NCBI GenBank assembly: GCA_019671135.1
Contig: JAHRHY010000014.1
Coordinates: 556,001-620,000, forward strand
DNA from: Linnemannia hyalina
Taxonomy: Eukaryota > Mortierellomycota > Mortierellomycetes > Mortierellales > Mortierellaceae
DNA length: 64,000 bases
Direction of reading: 5' to 3'
In this document: in pieces, positions 61,060 through 64,000 of the stretch
Position numbering within the stretch: the first letter of the stretch is position 1
Layout of the letters: every line of letters begins with the position of its first letter
Made by a program: the position numbers and the translations under genes
Notes under the pieces: generated by a model
What the model saw: the letters and a program-made list of their open reading frames with translations, nothing else
Told to the model about the DNA's origin: nothing
The model's database searches: none

Positions 61060-61615
61060 GATACTCTGCCGGCCCCACGACGCCGACCCCCGGGGACTTT
61101 AGCCGAACAGCACCTCCATATACATAGCTAACATTACCTTAGGATCCCCTTGTGTTCCTTTCCGTCCTCCAATACATTATTCTTCCCATATACTGTCCTT
61201 GCGATGATCATCTTCCTCTGAGCACTCATCTATCTGGCTCTCCTCTTCTCACTCTCCCTTCTGGAGCTCACTACACTTAGGCTCTCTCCCTCTTGCCCTG
61301 GCTGTTAAGCTTGTGCCAAGTCCAACCCAGGAAGTTTGATGCTCTGCCAAGAACCATGACGCCGACCTCCTGGACTGCAGTCGGACCGCACCTCCATATA
61401 AATAACTAGCATTTCCTCAAAATTACTTTCAGTTCCTTTCCGCCTTATATATCTTTCTTTCCTTATATTTTCCTTGTCTTGATGTCCATCTTCCAGTGGA
61501 CCCTTCATCTATCTATCCCTTCTCTTCCCACTCTTCCTTCTAGAGCTCATTACCCCTTTCTCTTCCTCTGGTTGTCCCTTTGATCGCTCGTGCTGCACTT
61601 TCCCCAATGACAGTC
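61060..61615 (+). repeat. tandem diverged repeat of about 278 bp (LTR-like promoter module, two copies)
   Basis: Two copies in direct orientation, offset 278 bp. Shared landmarks: ACGCCGACC at about 61080 and 61358; CACCTCCATATA at 61111 and 61389; GTTCCTTTCCG at about 61155 and 61433; CTCATCTATCT-like and CTTCTxGAGCTCA at about 61260 and 61538. Copy 2 has a clean TATAAATA at 61397-61404; copy 1 has TATACATA at 61119-61126. The position just before the gag-like coding DNA fits an LTR or its U3 region. It may be two stacked LTRs or one LTR with an internal duplication. Confidence 0.6.
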
Positions 61616-62060
61616 ACCTGATTCGCATTCCTGTCCTCTCTACTTGTCAACTTGTCCATTGCGCTCTCTCCCATTGCTGCTGCTTCCTTCATTTTGTCTC
61701 CATTCTCATCGACCTCGCCTATTGTGGAGTTGCCCCCTCCATCGCGTTTCGACGCTTTGTTTCATCTCCTTCGTTCTTTTCAATCTCACTTTACATCTGC
61801 ATACTACACCAACGATCACATTTTTCACTCTTATTCTTTGCCCGTTGCTGTCTGCTTGATTTTTTTATCTTTATCTGCCTTCGGTTCCTCCCAATCCACC
61901 AACATCCCCTATTTTTTCGTCCAAAGCAGAGGTTCCCCCTGCGTATGAGGTCAAAGCGTCTGACTGGCCTTCGTACGACGAGGGGGGTGTTGTTGCCTTT
62001 AAGGACTTTGTCGACAATTTTAAATCTACTTTCGCCGATCGCAAGATCCACCCTTCTTAT

Positions 62061-62801
62061 TTGTTTACCTGTTTTGAACAATCCCTTCCGGGACTGAAAC
62101 AGACCACGATCGCCATACACCGTCCTTTTGACAGCAAATCGTTCGACGAGGCTGTTTCTATTCTTTTAGGGCCTCTCTACCTTGATCGCGACACCCTCCG
62201 CGATCGACAACGAGAACTGTTTAATCCTCTTTCCCAGAAAATCTCCCAGTCCTTTATTGATTATTACAATGCATTCACAAACGAGGCAAAGTTACACCCT
62301 TCCATCCCCCCACCTGATCTTCTTCATTTATTCTTTTTCTTTCTCAACGACCAACACAAAGCACACCTGGACTGCTTGTACGCCACCTTTTTAATCCATA
62401 AGAAACCTGCCTCATCATTTTACGATATTGCTTTCAAATTCATCCGCACCCATCCTGTTCCCCCTCCTACTTTGCCTTCCATCTCCATTCCAGATCGCCA
62501 ACCATCTACCGCCCCTGACGACAACCCCTTACCTTCTGTTTCTTTTTTACGTTTGGCTCCTTCGCATTCTTTCCCCTCCGATGTTGTGCTTATAAGAGAC
62601 GAAGAGCACCTTATTGAGGAGCAACAGCGCGATCGTTTTTGTGCCACCACCCTTCTTGATCTGGCCAATCGCCCCTCCTATCAACTCATCGACAACATCC
62701 TCCACCGTGTTACCTTCCCCCCTCACAACCCCCATCGTATTCAGCCTCAAGTAGTTCTTCCCACCCTTACGCCCTTTTTCTTTCACACGATATCCCTTTG
62801 A
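62061..62801 (+). pseudogene. gag joined to pre-integrase segment of the Ty3/Gypsy element
   Basis: Longest surviving frame of the element; it is open upstream to about 61930. The gag part is helical, with ALHP-like hydrophobic blocks (SFIDYYNAFTNEAKLHPSIP, HLFFFFLNDQHKAHLDCLYA). From about 62580 it reads as the segment found before the integrase zinc finger in intact elements. The junction implies a deletion of several kilobases of pol that preserved frame. The stop at 62799-62801 arises from the indel before the zinc finger. Confidence 0.6.
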
Positions 62802-63954
62802 GTGGACATTTGGGTTCAGCTTGGACAAAGCATCGCCTGTTGAGACAATTTTGGTGGCCAACCCTCGACGCCGATGTCAAGGCCTATGCGCGCACTTGCG
62901 AAAAGTGTCAAGAGTTCAAGTCGGGGCAAAAGCACATCAATCCCCCTCTGCACCCTCGCCTTACTCTCTCCTCTGCCCCGTTCGTCTGTATCGCCCTTGA
63001 TTTTTTTGGTCCCCTCCCTCTTTCAACATCTGGGTTCAAGTACATCCTCGTGGCCCAAGACATGTTCACCCGTCTTGTTACTCTCATCCCCCTCAAGTCC
63101 ACCAAGGCCGACGACTTCATCGAGGCTATGAGCACCCACTTCTTCCCCGTGCACGGCATCCCTGTCGAATTTGTATCAGGCAAAGGCCTCCTTTTGATTC
63201 TTCCTTGGCCCAAAATTTCGCTTCAACCCTTGGTATCGGCTTTCGTTATGCCCCCGCTTACCACCCTCAGTCAAATGGCCTCGTTAAACGATTCATGGCA
63301 ACACTCCGCAACATGATCAGTTCCTACCTCGATCTACCAGCAACCAGTAGTACCGTCGAATCCACTGCTCAGTCGCGTAAGTTGCTCAAATATCTTCCTC
63401 ATTTCGTCTTTGCATACAACACAGCAAACCATCCCTCTCTCCTCGACACTCCCTTCTACTTTACCCATGGTCGTGATCCTCGCCAGTCACTCCACATAAC
63501 TTCTCCCTGCGACCTATCCTCCGCTATCTCCACCACTACTCTTTCTCTTGCTTTTCGCCACCAATTCTTCTCTGGTTTGATCAACACATAACAGGCAACT
63601 GCGCTCACCCAAGAATTGTCGTCACCTCCTTCAATCGAGCCCACTGACTGGCCTGTCGGTATGACAGTCTGGCTGTACACCCCTCCCCGGACCACCGGTG
63701 ACATCGTGTCCAAGTTCCGCAAGTGCTGGATCGGCCCTTGTCGCATCGCCGCGATCAGATCCATCGACATCCGCGATCTCATCGACCCTCAACAGTGCAG
63801 ACAGCTTTGGATCCACGTCAGCCGCCTCAAGCCATTCTACGACCGCCAAAGCACCACCCCTGAGCCCTCAGTCGTCCCTGCCGTCGACCCCGCGTCTGTT
63901 CCCTTGCCCGAGCCTATCAGGATCAACCCTGTAATCACCTCTCGTTGTTTGTGA
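62798..63954 (+). pseudogene. broken integrase of the Ty3/Gypsy element
   Basis: Three joined-by-eye pieces: 62798-63200 (zinc finger and first half of the catalytic core), about 63205-63591 (second half, from AYHPQSNGLVKRF to LDTPFYFTHGRDP), and 63592-63954 in the same frame after the TAA. Two of the three catalytic acidic positions are altered, and no single uninterrupted frame exists, so it cannot encode active integrase. Confidence 0.7.
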
Positions 63955-64000
63955 TCTTGCTGTCTTTCCTTTATTCTTTTTATTATTGTTTTCTTTTTTT

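Larger units (their letters stand above)
61616..64000 (+). mobile_element. decayed, internally deleted Ty3/Gypsy-type LTR retrotransposon
   Basis: Gag-like coding DNA starts at about 61650 (SPIVELPPPSRFDALFHLLR) with a frame change before 61930. It continues through KASDWPSYDEGGVVAFKDFV and RQRELFNPLSQKISQSF to about 62575. The pol region that directly precedes integrase (RFCATTLLDLANRPSYQLID) then follows in the same frame; protease, reverse transcriptase and RNase H are missing. The integrase zinc finger (HRLLRQFWWPTLDADVKAYA and CEKCQEF) is one frame over, after an indel near 62790. The core has ALDFFGPLP with the first Asp, but the second-Asp region reads FVSGKG and the Glu region reads SNGLVKRFMATL. 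A second frame change lies near 63190-63230 and TAA interrupts at 63589-63591. The C-terminal segment (KFRKCWIGPCRI ... HVSRLKPFYD) ends at 63954. The 3' LTR lies outside the window. Confidence 0.8.

Overview
This window reads as nuclear DNA of a filamentous fungus. Almost every gene is interrupted by short GT-AG introns, mostly 60-200 bp, and genes lie on both strands with no operons. The gene set (acetyl-CoA synthetase, Rvb2, EMC7, neutral trehalase, Msh4, SCY1-like pseudokinase, Trm82, Atp19, Gtr1, SLC41) is ordinary eukaryotic core. The style of the F-box/LRR genes, the arrestin and the Asn/Ser-rich proteins suggests an early-diverging lineage, probably Mortierellomycotina; that placement is inference.

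Layout. 1-129: end of an unidentified gene. 536-3884 (-): acetyl-CoA synthetase with an unusually long first intron. 3.9-8.2 kb: mostly gene-poor, with two possible small spliced genes on the minus strand. 8.2-12.9 kb (+): two tandem paralogous FAD monooxygenases. 13.4-20.1 kb: a degraded island holding a 5'-truncated LINE tail, one intact F-box/LRR-like gene, a broken F-box gene on the other strand and a decayed piggyBac-type transposase. 20.1-23.6 kb: simple repeats, a minisatellite and a low-complexity protein gene. 23.9-28.1 kb (-): Rvb2 and an unidentified 600-residue protein. 30.3-33.4 kb (+): SLC41/MgtE-type magnesium transporter. 34.4-37.9 kb (+): neutral trehalase. 38.2-42.8 kb (-): EMC7 and a secreted glyoxal-oxidase-like copper enzyme. 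43.6-51.3 kb (+): MSH4 and a SCY1-like pseudokinase. 51.5-55.4 kb (-): alpha-arrestin and a four-AT-hook protein. 55.7-57.7 kb (+): Trm82. 58.0-60.7 kb (-): Atp19 and Gtr1. 61-64 kb: a decayed Ty3/Gypsy-type element running off the window end.

The core genes are not one pathway. Several touch nutrient and carbon handling: acetate activation, trehalose mobilisation, magnesium transport, Gtr1/TORC1 signalling and arrestin-mediated permease turnover. Intact genes were modelled by joining exons at GT/AG sites that keep the reading frame and restore known motifs; the summed exon lengths are multiples of three in every multi-exon model. Transposon debris is concentrated at 13.4-20 kb and 61-64 kb, and the housekeeping blocks between look clean.
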